20,600 bases of DNA from Pseudomonadota bacterium (GTDB lineage: Bacteria > Pseudomonadota > Alphaproteobacteria > Sphingomonadales > Sphingomonadaceae), in contig JAEZFL010000162.1 in NCBI GenBank assembly GCA_023417515.1, positions 1-20,600 on the forward strand, written 5' to 3'. Shown here piece after piece: positions 8,601-15,064 of the stretch; positions within the stretch are counted from its first letter, which is position 1, and the number at the start of each line of letters is the position of its first letter. Both the position numbers and the translations under genes were made by a program. The notes below the pieces were generated by a model, which was not told the DNA's origin, did not search any database, and saw only the letters and a program-made list of their open reading frames with translations.

Positions 8601-8693
8601 CGACAGTGGCTCGCGGCCCGCCCGGCTTCGCCACAGCAGGACGGCCAGGAGAAGGCTCAGCAATGTGAAGGCGATGCCCGCCCCGCTCGGCAT
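5649..8693 (-). CDS. Divergent SEDS (FtsW/RodA)-like polytopic protein with large N-terminal extracytoplasmic domain
   Basis: 1014 residues. The start is ATG 8693-8691, just after the preceding stop; a longer open frame upstream is shadow sequence. Two hydrophobic segments (6-22, 40-52) precede an external region of about 380 residues with cysteines at 89, 109, 176, 180, 234, 243, 360 and 407. Membrane helices follow at about 441-457, 470-488, 505-521, 530-549 and 553-575. A Pro/Ala-rich soluble linker (576-680) comes next, then more helices to the C-terminus. The C-terminal part resembles SEDS glycosyltransferases: INDIGFALV (760-768) for QPDLGTALV, LSDYLSASHIMAPFGRLG (906-923) for HTDFIFAIIGEELGYVG, and VPFTG...SSGGD (976-993) for LPFVSYGGSS. 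D908 would then be the catalytic aspartate of lipid II polymerisation. The match is remote, but pairing with a PBP gene supports it. Part of the linker comes from inserted palindromic repeats. Confidence 0.8.
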   Translation of the reverse strand: MPSGAGIAFTLLSLLLAVLLWRSRAGREPLSPAWLRLRSAIPPLLLVACIPSGWVNERFDTLRLYAEGMAVTQLSMQGGRAQPVPTTGCEAYFGAGQNPVFVAGPARGCVDLVVQDPAGADLNGALVRLDHQAGGDATLRLATLTGSDGTLVAAQDGDEGRTYAGAVPLNDGDTLCLNRCETPQARWWTFRDDGRLEPPGGGEARELRTRPGLFGSIQPYGPANRIHRLGAILCDQPDANGNCPNAVLADPARAGEVPRPAQSFLFQQGGFRGHQWFAMLLDPGARIRRADGSVVNPSLAQAEPLAENSSRHVAILAVRGNTLRELRSFTLGHQLIEDPTARRRFTLALDTPELIPIGHCERPLSRLAVAPDQASPEAFAITAFGNRPGSVISSAAAGMPIDRFNLCRGTSFEFRAPLEGSATAGPVQRQIDFRVDRMGIPWLLVILAFAVALVVHASGETYWSIHRLDGQILVLAQYLLVVRALVGIDGVFADPAVDWRTIYGDVGTAMIALPMILISIRRQADLSLTTASALAGFVVVALASLWWWLGPPDLIGQLFALLALGALGLRVAVAFTADRPARPTPAPAPVPAAAPAPVRDGYLERLPSEIEAERDQASPLVGEVGGRPASSAAEETPPAANEEESHSAADAAGPHPNPSTQGGGASERPFLARLVLDRRPDFWLYLLGAIVAVRILLGLLGYRERIFGIALSAVYVPLLLACVGALLAQAEAAPPDRRRRFGLLFLAALGVGVGLVALAINDIGFALVHLPPIAGVALWRMRRWRRRESAAPPTWKDRLPWALPAAGLVAGYLLLWSMIALTPPPSAEAPLEERVAYAVEDRSTDPNWLRLRAVFAPSQIADIGNRAAAVQLDQSLLLGELTGTLLGRGWLYPVDLGTFRFQATHLSDYLSASHIMAPFGRLGAVAFLLVLAAAAGAAVYHRVPAPAPWPHLAGALAIWTLFGAAAYMILANLLLVPFTGRNIYLLAASSGGDLIEGLALLLMARIGIVYRRAG
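6699..6846. repeat. Inverted pair of GC-rich palindromic repeats (REPIN-like) inside the SEDS-like gene
   Basis: Two related imperfect palindromes face each other: 6699-6737 (agcccctcccccttgcgtgg, then aggggttggggtgggggcc) and 6811-6846 (ggcctcccaccaacctcccc, then cacaaggggggaggct). The second is close to the reverse complement of the first, with about 73 bases between them. This is the layout of a REPIN, a twin REP element mobilised by RAYT transposases. In the minus-strand gene the pair reads in frame as SPLVGEVGG ... PHPNPSTQGGG (about residues 617-666). Such peptides are a familiar sign of dispersed repeats in alphaproteobacterial annotations. No RAYT gene is present in the window. Confidence 0.7.
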
Positions 8694-8695
8694 GA

Positions 8696-9421
8696 CTAGG
8701 GCGCCTTGTGCTCGGAGCCGTAGAGGCGGCGATAGGCGCGGCGGGTCGCGGGCAGATGCACGGTGTGGCGCACCAGCCGGTAGCCGAGCCAGAGCAGGAG
8801 CAGCGGCGTGAGCAGAGCGCCGAGCCACGGCCACAGCAGGATCGACAGCGGCATGCGCGCGATCATCTTGTTGCCGCCGCTGCATTCACCGGCGCCGTTC
8901 GAGACGTGCCAGGCGAGCGCGCGTCGGTCGCCGCCACCGGCACCGCCGAGACGGCAGATGTTGGAATCGACCCAAGAGCGGACCGGGCCGTCGGCCTCGA
9001 GATTAAGCGGCGGTGGTGTCACGCCGCCGCGCTGGAGATAGGCGACGAGCGCTTCGGTTCGGCCGAGCTGGGCGCGCTCTGCGTCGGTCAGAGCGGCTCG
9101 GCAGGCGCTTCGGCTGCTGGTCTCGGACGCCCGGCTCTTGGAGCGGCTGCGGTTGGCGGTGGTGTTGGTCTCCGCGCGGTCGGAGGCTTCGTCGTCGCCG
9201 AGGATCGCTTCGCAGGTGATCGGCGTGAGGTTCTCCACCCGGCCCTCGCGCTCCGCCGGCCAGGCCCAGGGCGTGAAGCCGAGCAGGATGAGGGTCAGCA
9301 GGAGGAAGCCGCCCCACAGCACGCCCATGTAGATGCGCAGGCCCTTATCGTCCTCGGCGCCATAGACGGAGTCGATGAGCTGGCGCCGCCACGGGCGCGG
9401 GATGAGGTCGCTCGAGATCAC
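8696..9421 (-). CDS. Two-pass membrane protein of unknown function
   Basis: 241 residues if it starts at GTG 9421-9419, which overlaps the GTPase stop as GTGA, the same coupling used by its neighbours. The open frame extends further upstream, but that part is shadow sequence of the GTPase gene. A 30-residue tail (ISSDLIPRPWRRQLIDSVYG) precedes helix 1 (about 31-50). Residues 52-190 form a soluble loop with four cysteines (70, 107, 156, 180). Helix 2 (191-216) leads to a basic tail (RLVRHTVHLPATRRAYRRLYG). By the positive-inside rule both tails are cytoplasmic and the Cys-containing loop lies outside, where two disulfides are possible. I do not recognise the family. It sits between the cytoplasmic GTPase and the SEDS-like synthase gene, so it could transmit the GTPase state across the membrane; this is inference from order and topology. 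It stops two bases before the SEDS-like start. Confidence 0.8.
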   Translation of the reverse strand: MISSDLIPRPWRRQLIDSVYGAEDDKGLRIYMGVLWGGFLLLTLILLGFTPWAWPAEREGRVENLTPITCEAILGDDEASDRAETNTTANRSRSKSRASETSSRSACRAALTDAERAQLGRTEALVAYLQRGGVTPPPLNLEADGPVRSWVDSNICRLGGAGGGDRRALAWHVSNGAGECSGGNKMIARMPLSILLWPWLGALLTPLLLLWLGYRLVRHTVHLPATRRAYRRLYGSEHKAP

Positions 9422-11001
9422 CGGGCGCCGCCCGCGTGGCGCGAGGCCTGGCGGTTCATGAAGGCCCAGTCCTTGGCCGGGTCCTTGCGGCCGTCGCGGC
9501 TGTGGCGGATGGCGCGGGCTCGGACGAGGGCACGGCGCTCGCCCCGGCTCATCGCGTCCCAGCGCTGCGCCCAGGAGATCCAGTCGAACACCGAGGTCAC
9601 CCCGAAATGGCCGGCCGAATAGTCGATCCGGTCGGAATGGCGATGCTCGTGAAAGGCGGTGACGAAGTCGAACTTCACCGTTCCGAACCATTGCTCGAAC
9701 ATCGTCGCGAGCGACATGCGCATCTCGTAGAGCGTGTCGAGCGGGTCCTCGTCATAGGCGATTCCGATGTCGGGCTTGCGGCCGTGCTTGATCAGGCCTT
9801 CGAGCAGGGGATCGGGGTGGCTGACCAGGTCGGCCTTGGTCATCGCGACGAAGGTCGGCCGCATGAAGCGGGCATAATCGAGCGAGCTGATGTGGACGTC
9901 GACCTGTCCGGCATCGAGCGCTCCGAAATCATAATGGGCGTCGAGGCGGGCGCCGTCGCGCTTCAGCTTCGACATGAGCCCGGTCATGAAGCACAGATCC
10001 TGGGTGAACAGCGACAGCTCGGCGTCCGCCTCGGACAGGCGGTGGACCCGGGTGAGGATTTCGAGCGCGGCGACCTCGTCGACGAGACGGAGAAGCTTGG
10101 AGCGTTCCTCTTCGGACTTCTCGTCGCCAAGCGCCCGGATCCGGTCGATCTCGAGGGACTTGAGGCCCTGGGTGCCGAGCGCGTTCTCGACCGAGCCATG
10201 CTCGACGACCAGCTCCCGCGCCTTCTGGGCGAGGGCGTGGAGGGTTGGATTGTCCTTGGTCCTGTTGAGCAGCACCTGGTCGACTCCGCGCAGCGTGACA
10301 GCCTCGCGATGGATGTCCTCCGAGAGAAGCACCTCGTCGGCGGGGAGGGCGACGATGAGGGCGCCGCACATGTCCATCGCCGCGATGACCGAGCGGACCG
10401 AGCGGAAATCCTTGGCGACCAGGCGGCTCAGCCGCTCGCCCGGGATGTCCACCAGCGCGAAGCCCTTGACCTGGTCGTCCTTGAGGCGGCGGGCGTGGTG
10501 GATCTCGACGTTGACCGTTCGGATCACCCGCTCCTTGTCGGCGGCGGGCGGGGGCGACAGGTTGAAGCCCCAGCGGCCGAGCTCGTGCTTCACTCGGTTG
10601 AGGAACCAAGTCTTGCCGCCGGCATAGAAGCCGACGAGCACGACGGTGAACACGCCGTTCTCGCGAAGCTGGGTGAGCTGGTTGAGGATCCTTGTGTCCT
10701 CATCCTCGACCGGGTCGGCCGGGCGGGGAGGGGGCGGCTCGGCGATCGGCTGCGGCTCGGGCTCGGCTACGTCGGCTTCTACGGAATCGCCTGCGGTGAA
10801 GGGCGGCATGATCTCGGGCTCGACCACCGGTTCCGGCGGCACCTCGGGCGCCTGCGGTTCGGGCTGCGCCTCTTGATCCCGCCATTCCGCGACGTGGGCG
10901 GGGGTCATCTGCTCCGCCTTCATCGCCTCGCGCTCGCAGAGCTGGCAGTCGCCCTGGGTCTCGTCGAACTCGAACCAATAATGTTTGGGACACCTCTTCA
11001 C
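9418..11001 (-). CDS. P-loop GTPase with N-terminal Cys/His cluster (double-GTPase/DO-GTPase2-like)
   Basis: 527 residues, starting at GTG 11001-10999 in a GTGA overlap with the GAP1-like gene. The N-terminus carries C4, H7, C19 and C22 (CPKH then CQLC), a zinc-ribbon-like knuckle, followed by a Pro/Glu-rich disordered linker (about 45-100). The GTPase core shows a P-loop G124-FYAG-GKT131, a switch-II D185-I-P-G188 and a guanine-specificity T388-K-A-D391, so GTP binding and hydrolysis are expected. A long helical insertion (220-350) separates G3 from G4, with a further C-terminal region (400-527). There is no membrane helix, so the protein is cytoplasmic or recruited to the membrane. Its pairing with a GAP1-like gene points to the double-GTPase 2 type described in NTP-dependent bacterial conflict systems. 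The GTPase call is strong; the subfamily is a judgement from layout. Confidence 0.87.
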   Translation of the reverse strand: MKRCPKHYWFEFDETQGDCQLCEREAMKAEQMTPAHVAEWRDQEAQPEPQAPEVPPEPVVEPEIMPPFTAGDSVEADVAEPEPQPIAEPPPPRPADPVEDEDTRILNQLTQLRENGVFTVVLVGFYAGGKTWFLNRVKHELGRWGFNLSPPPAADKERVIRTVNVEIHHARRLKDDQVKGFALVDIPGERLSRLVAKDFRSVRSVIAAMDMCGALIVALPADEVLLSEDIHREAVTLRGVDQVLLNRTKDNPTLHALAQKARELVVEHGSVENALGTQGLKSLEIDRIRALGDEKSEEERSKLLRLVDEVAALEILTRVHRLSEADAELSLFTQDLCFMTGLMSKLKRDGARLDAHYDFGALDAGQVDVHISSLDYARFMRPTFVAMTKADLVSHPDPLLEGLIKHGRKPDIGIAYDEDPLDTLYEMRMSLATMFEQWFGTVKFDFVTAFHEHRHSDRIDYSAGHFGVTSVFDWISWAQRWDAMSRGERRALVRARAIRHSRDGRKDPAKDWAFMNRQASRHAGGAR

Positions 11002-12584
11002 GCCGACGCTCCTTCAAGGCGCACCCACTCCAACGCCCCCCCGAGCACGTCCAACCTTTCCCTTGGCTGACTTAGTGCGGAGTCCCGCAGGCGCAAAGTG
11101 CGCTGCGCGAGGCGCGCCATCTGCGGGCGGGCGAAGCGGTGAGTGAGGCGCACGACGCTGCGCGCGCCGAGCCGCACTTCGTCCTCGGCCGGGGGCTCGG
11201 CGAGGCGCCACTGCAGGGCGGCGGCATAGACGCTCCGCCAGTCGGGGGCGCTGTCGGCGTCGGTCTGGTCGGCGAGCAGGCGGAGGATCGACGAGACGAG
11301 AGCGGGCTCGCGCAGGCGGCCGTCGCGGGCGAGCATGACGCGGTCGAGCAGGATAGCGAGCTCGTCGGCGCCGAGGCCGTCGAGAAGGGCCGGCGCTTCG
11401 TCGCTGCGCTCGGCCAGCGCTTCGGCATAGCCGAGCTCGAGCAGCCGGGCGAAGCTTCGGCCGCGCAGCCAGCGGCCGCTGCCGGGGTGGAGGAGATCGG
11501 AGCCGAGCGTGCCCATCGCGTTGGCCGATTCCGGCGCCGCGTCGGCCAGCGCCTTGATGTAGAAGGCGGCATGCTGAGGCTCGAGGCCGGGGCGGCCGGC
11601 GAGCTGCGCGAAGAGGCCGCGGGCAACCTGCGCAAAGGGGGCGTCGAGGTCCTCGCCGCGAGGGCGCGCCATCTCGGTGACCAGGCGCATCTGCGCGGTG
11701 CCGCCGCTGAGGCGACGAAGGACGGTGTCGGCGGCGGGGCCGATCACCTCGCGGGGCGGGAGGTCGAACTGGCTCGGCGACCAGCGCAGCGGACCGACCG
11801 CCTCGGCGAGATCGGGGTCGGCGGCAAGCGACTTCAGCCGCTCCCAGGCGCGCGCCGCGGGAGGCAAAGAGACGCGCTCGCCCTCGAAGCCGGTGGATGT
11901 CGCGACGGCTGGGAGATGGTGGAGGCCGGCGGCGCGGCGCTGGCCCTGGTGGAGGACGAGGAGCTGAAGCTCGCGCGCCGGCGAGAAGCTGCCGGAGGAG
12001 GGCAGGAGAGCGGTCGTGGCCCAGCCGCGCACGCGGGCGCCGGGGCCGGCGGGGCCGATGGACGAGAGCACGGAGCGAAGCGCCGGCTCGACATCCTCCG
12101 GGCGCGGCACGACGACCATGCGGTCGCGCCATTCGAGGCCGAGGCCGGTCCAGTTGCGCCCCTGCGCCGGCTGCGGCGGCGAAGCGATCGGCGCGGCGAC
12201 GGGGCTCGTAGCATAGTCGCGGCTGCCGTCGGGCGCCGGGATGAGGCGGAGCAAGGTCTCGGGCCGGCCGGCGCAGGCGGCGAAGGCGGCGCTGTCGAGC
12301 AGAAGGCCGTTGGCGAAGGCCATGGTGCCGAGCGATGCCGTGCCGAGATAGGCGAGGCGAAGCAGGACCGCGGGCGTCGTTGCGTCGGCGAGCGGGATCA
12401 GGGCGACGGCTTCCGGCTCCTCCTCGTCGGCCCAGCCGGCGATGACCAGAGAAAGCTCGCTCAGGCGCGCTTCCGCGGCGGCCGACAGGTTGGGCCCTTC
12501 GCTACGGGCGAGCACGCGATAGCCGCGCCCCCCGGCCTGCGGGCCGATCACCAAAGTGGCTATGCGGTCGGGCGGGAGCGCCAT
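10998..12584 (-). CDS. GTPase-associated protein 1 (GAP1)-like cytoplasmic protein
   Basis: 528 residues, starting at ATG 12584-12582, three bases after the stop of the preceding gene. It has no signal or membrane helix. Residues 1-135 begin IATLVIGPQAGGRGYRVLARSEGP, which resembles the N-terminal domain of GAP1 proteins (a GGYRVLARSPG-type motif). Next come a Pro/Gln linker (about 145-160), a middle domain (165-280) with beta-rich ELQLLVLHQ and long alpha-helical stretches (280-528) with many Leu/Ala/Arg heptad-like runs. GAP1 proteins are known from neighbourhoods of small or double GTPases and are thought to act as their partners or regulators. Here the GTPase gene follows with a 4-base overlap. 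Whether it activates GTP hydrolysis cannot be read from the sequence. I rate the family call as moderate because it rests on one motif, the size and the neighbour. Confidence 0.75.
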   Translation of the reverse strand: MALPPDRIATLVIGPQAGGRGYRVLARSEGPNLSAAAEARLSELSLVIAGWADEEEPEAVALIPLADATTPAVLLRLAYLGTASLGTMAFANGLLLDSAAFAACAGRPETLLRLIPAPDGSRDYATSPVAAPIASPPQPAQGRNWTGLGLEWRDRMVVVPRPEDVEPALRSVLSSIGPAGPGARVRGWATTALLPSSGSFSPARELQLLVLHQGQRRAAGLHHLPAVATSTGFEGERVSLPPAARAWERLKSLAADPDLAEAVGPLRWSPSQFDLPPREVIGPAADTVLRRLSGGTAQMRLVTEMARPRGEDLDAPFAQVARGLFAQLAGRPGLEPQHAAFYIKALADAAPESANAMGTLGSDLLHPGSGRWLRGRSFARLLELGYAEALAERSDEAPALLDGLGADELAILLDRVMLARDGRLREPALVSSILRLLADQTDADSAPDWRSVYAAALQWRLAEPPAEDEVRLGARSVVRLTHRFARPQMARLAQRTLRLRDSALSQPRERLDVLGGALEWVRLEGASA

Positions 12585-12587
12585 GGC

Positions 12588-13136
12588 CTAAGGTGTCGGC
12601 CCTTGCGCGTTCTGCGCCGCGTTGGCAGCGGGCGGCGCGGTCATGTTCGGGGGCGTGGCATTGCCCGGTGCGATCTCCGTTCCGTTGGCGTCCAGGATGA
12701 TGGTCTGGGGCTCGGTCGGGCTGGTGACGTTAGTCGTGGTGGTCCCGCTCCAGATCTGGAGCAGGAAATAGGTCACGGCCGCGGCGAGGATCACCGCACC
12801 GAGCATCAGCAGGGCGATATGCCATGGTGTGAGCCGGCCGCGGCCCGGGGAGGCTCCGGTTCGGCGGGCGTAGCGAACCGGCTCGCCCTCTCCGGAGCGG
12901 CCGGCGGCTGCCGCAAGGACGTCGTCGACGAAGCGGTCGGGATCGGGCCAGTCGGTGTCGGCGAGGCGGGCTGCGACGGCCTGGTCGACGCGGCGGTCGA
13001 TCGCCTCGGCGAGGCGGTCGCTCAGCTCGGCATAGTCGCCATTCGCCATCCGCTCGCCGACCGCGTCGACGACGAATTCCAGCAGCTCCGTCCGCAGCCG
13101 GTCAAGCTCGCGCGCGGCCTCCGCGTCACCGTTCAT
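12588..13136 (-). CDS. Single-pass membrane protein, first gene of the GTPase/synthase cluster
   Basis: 182 residues, starting at ATG 13136-13134. A GAGGG stretch seven bases upstream is a good ribosome binding site, while an overlapping ATG (13140-13138) is out of frame. Residues 1-78 are charged and helical (ARELDRLRTELLEFVVDAVG, RLAEAIDRRVDQAVAARLAD), likely a cytoplasmic helical or coiled-coil domain that could bind a partner. A basic stretch (88-102) precedes one membrane helix (105-127). The outer part (131-182) is rich in Thr, Asn, Pro and Ala and looks disordered. It is not recognised. As first gene of the cluster, immediately before GAP1 and the GTPase, it may anchor them to the membrane. 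That role is inference. Confidence 0.8.
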   Translation of the reverse strand: MNGDAEAARELDRLRTELLEFVVDAVGERMANGDYAELSDRLAEAIDRRVDQAVAARLADTDWPDPDRFVDDVLAAAAGRSGEGEPVRYARRTGASPGRGRLTPWHIALLMLGAVILAAAVTYFLLQIWSGTTTTNVTSPTEPQTIILDANGTEIAPGNATPPNMTAPPAANAAQNAQGPTP

Positions 13137-13220
13137 ACATTGCCCTCGTTGCCCTCAAAACCGCGTCAGCAAGCCACGGATCAAGGTGTTTTGCAAAGGG
13201 AATACGCCGGAACGAAGGCG
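13137..13220. other. Intergenic gap separating the CHAT/TPS module from the GTPase/synthase cluster
   Basis: The 84 bases between the TpsB stop and the first gene of the next cluster are visibly less GC-rich than the coding sequence, with TTTGCAAAACACCTTGATCC on the minus strand. This makes it the most likely site for a promoter of the left cluster. A TTGATC (13179-13184) and TTTTGA (13155-13160), 18 bases apart, are the best -35/-10 pair I can see, but the -10 is poor. A weak CGCC...GGCG hairpin just after the TpsB stop is not a clear terminator. Confidence 0.45.
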
Positions 13221-15056
13221 TCAGCGGCCGCGCAGCAGCCGCAAGGGCCTGAGCACGAAGCGGATATGGACGCCGTCGTCCTGCAGGTCGCGCGACCCGG
13301 TCGGCGCGGCATCCATGAAGGCGTAGCCATAGGTGACTCGCAGCTGCACCGCGTCGCTCGGCTGCCAGGTCAGCGACGCGCCCGCGCTGGCGATCGTGTC
13401 GGGCATGGGCTGCGCGACGGTGCGCGTGTGGGCGTAAGCGGCGTCGACGAAGCCGGCGATGGTGAAAGCGCCCCAATCGAAGGCGCCGGCGCGGCCGGCC
13501 GATCCGGACAGGCTGAACGGCTGGGCGAGCTCGATCGAACCGATCGCGCCCTGGTCGGCGAGGAGCAGGGTTTCGCGATAGCCGCGAACGCTGGATTCTC
13601 CGCCGATCGACAGACGCTCGCCCGAATAGAGGACGCTGCTGGCGACCTGGCCGGTCACCCGTGCGCGCAGCTCGAGGCCATCGCTCGAGAGGCGGCGGGC
13701 ATAATTGAGCTGAACGAGCAGGGCGAGGAAGTTGCGGTCCGGGCTGACGACGCCGGGGATGTTGGAGCGGGTTCCGGCAATTCCGATCGTCCCGGTCGCG
13801 GAGGCGGCGAAGACCTGGTCGACTCCGCGCAGCACATAGTCGCCGAGCAGCCTCACCACGCCATATTCGGCGAGGCCGTCGACCGATCCCGGAGCGAAGG
13901 AGAAAGGCTGGCCGAGCAGGAAGCTCTGCTGGCGGCGCGAGGAATAGCCGATTCCGGCGGTGAGCGTCTGCGAGGGCGACCAGGCCCCTTCGGCGGCGGG
14001 GGTCAGCGGCCGGCGCAGCAGGGTTCGGACGAGGCTGGCCTCCAGCGTGCGCTCGGTGCTGCGAATGTCGAGCGGGAGCAGGGGCGCGTCGACCACCGCC
14101 GCCTCATTGTGGCTGGCGCGAAGGTTGAGGATCGTCTCGGGGTCGAAGGTCGGCGTCGAATAGGCCGCCATCGCGTCGGGTCCGCCCTGGGTGACGCCGG
14201 CCTCCCAGAACAGAGTGTCGCCGCTCGAAAAGAGATTGCGCACGCTCATGCCCATCGCCCCGCGCTCGCCGCCGACCGAAGGCGAGCGGCTGTTGCCGGC
14301 GGTGAGGTAGAAGTCGACCCGCTCGGCCGGAAGCACGCTGAGCAGGAGGCTCGCCTCGCCGGGCCGCTCGCCGGGGCGGAGCTGGGCGTTGACGGTGCGG
14401 ATCGCCGGATTTTCGGCGAGCAGCCGGAAGTCGCGCTCGATCAGCGCGGCGTTGACCGGCCGGCGCCTGGTCGAGGGCATGCGGTCTCTGATGAAGCCGG
14501 GCCTGAGCCCCATCGGGTCGCCGACGAAGCGCACCTCGACTGCGTGGCCTCCGGGCGGCGCGGCGAGGCTGCCATGGACGAGTTCGACCACCATCACGTC
14601 CGACCCGCCGCCCGGCTGCACGAGCAGGCCGGAATTGACGAAGCCGGCCGAGAGGAAAGCGCGGTTGATGAGCTGGGTGAGAGCGACGGCGCGGCCGGCG
14701 TCGCGCACCTGGTTGGCGGCGAACTGGCGGCGCACCCAGTCGGCGTCGAGCGGTTCGCCCGGCCGATGGTCGATGCGCAGCCCGGACAGCGAATCCTCCG
14801 CGGGTCGCCAGCCGATGGGAGGCACCGAGTCGGGACCAACCTGGGCTTCGACGACCCGTATCTCGCGCAGGAGCCCGCCCGGAACGGCGGCCGTTAGCGG
14901 CGCGGGTTGGGTCGGAGCGAGCGACGGCGGGCCGGGCGGCAGATAGGTCGGCCGCTCGGGCGACTGGGCCTCCGACCCGGTGCGCGGGCGTGGCGGATCG
15001 GCCGGCTGCGCGGCGAGCGCGGCCGGAGTGGCTGCGGCGAGCAGGAAGGCGAGCAT
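13221..15056 (-). CDS. TpsB outer-membrane transporter, ShlB/FhaC/HecB family
   Basis: 611 residues, starting at ATG 15056-15054, eight bases after the TpsA stop. The frame stays open upstream inside TpsA, but no sensible start or signal peptide occurs there. Residues 1-16 (MLAFLLAAATPAALAA) form a signal peptide. A proline-rich linker (18-55) is followed by POTRA-type sequence: LREIRVVE (63-70), ALTQLINRAFLSAGFVNSGL (125-144) and AVEVRFVG (172-179). From about 245 to the end, alternating aromatic/hydrophobic strands form the 16-strand beta-barrel. The family signature VRGYRE (490-495) lies in GGESSVRGYRE, the loop that folds back into the pore. The C-terminus ends in VHIRFVLRPLRLLRGR rather than the usual terminal aromatic residue. 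It exports the adjacent TpsA protein across the outer membrane. Confidence 0.94.
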   Translation of the reverse strand: MLAFLLAAATPAALAAQPADPPRPRTGSEAQSPERPTYLPPGPPSLAPTQPAPLTAAVPGGLLREIRVVEAQVGPDSVPPIGWRPAEDSLSGLRIDHRPGEPLDADWVRRQFAANQVRDAGRAVALTQLINRAFLSAGFVNSGLLVQPGGGSDVMVVELVHGSLAAPPGGHAVEVRFVGDPMGLRPGFIRDRMPSTRRRPVNAALIERDFRLLAENPAIRTVNAQLRPGERPGEASLLLSVLPAERVDFYLTAGNSRSPSVGGERGAMGMSVRNLFSSGDTLFWEAGVTQGGPDAMAAYSTPTFDPETILNLRASHNEAAVVDAPLLPLDIRSTERTLEASLVRTLLRRPLTPAAEGAWSPSQTLTAGIGYSSRRQQSFLLGQPFSFAPGSVDGLAEYGVVRLLGDYVLRGVDQVFAASATGTIGIAGTRSNIPGVVSPDRNFLALLVQLNYARRLSSDGLELRARVTGQVASSVLYSGERLSIGGESSVRGYRETLLLADQGAIGSIELAQPFSLSGSAGRAGAFDWGAFTIAGFVDAAYAHTRTVAQPMPDTIASAGASLTWQPSDAVQLRVTYGYAFMDAAPTGSRDLQDDGVHIRFVLRPLRLLRGR

Positions 15057-15064
15057 GCGCCGCT

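Noticed and set aside
6756..8699. Plus-strand open frame (647 codons) opposite the SEDS-like gene, and similar ones at 9436-11070 and 14990-17428
   Set aside because: They are antisense shadows with no recognisable motif, signal peptide or sensible start context.
8694..8885. 64-residue N-terminal extension of the SEDS-like protein
   Set aside because: It overlaps the previous gene, is Arg/Ala/Pro-rich shadow sequence and lacks a signal; ATG 8693 gives a normal membrane N-terminus.
13155..13184. TTGATC-18-TTTTGA as a promoter for the left cluster
   Set aside because: The position is right but the -10 matches poorly, so it is noted only within the gap entry.
11139..14897. Very long plus-strand open frame (1252 codons)
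   Set aside because: It runs across three unrelated minus-strand genes and two gene boundaries, and its composition is antisense-like (G, A, R, E, D).
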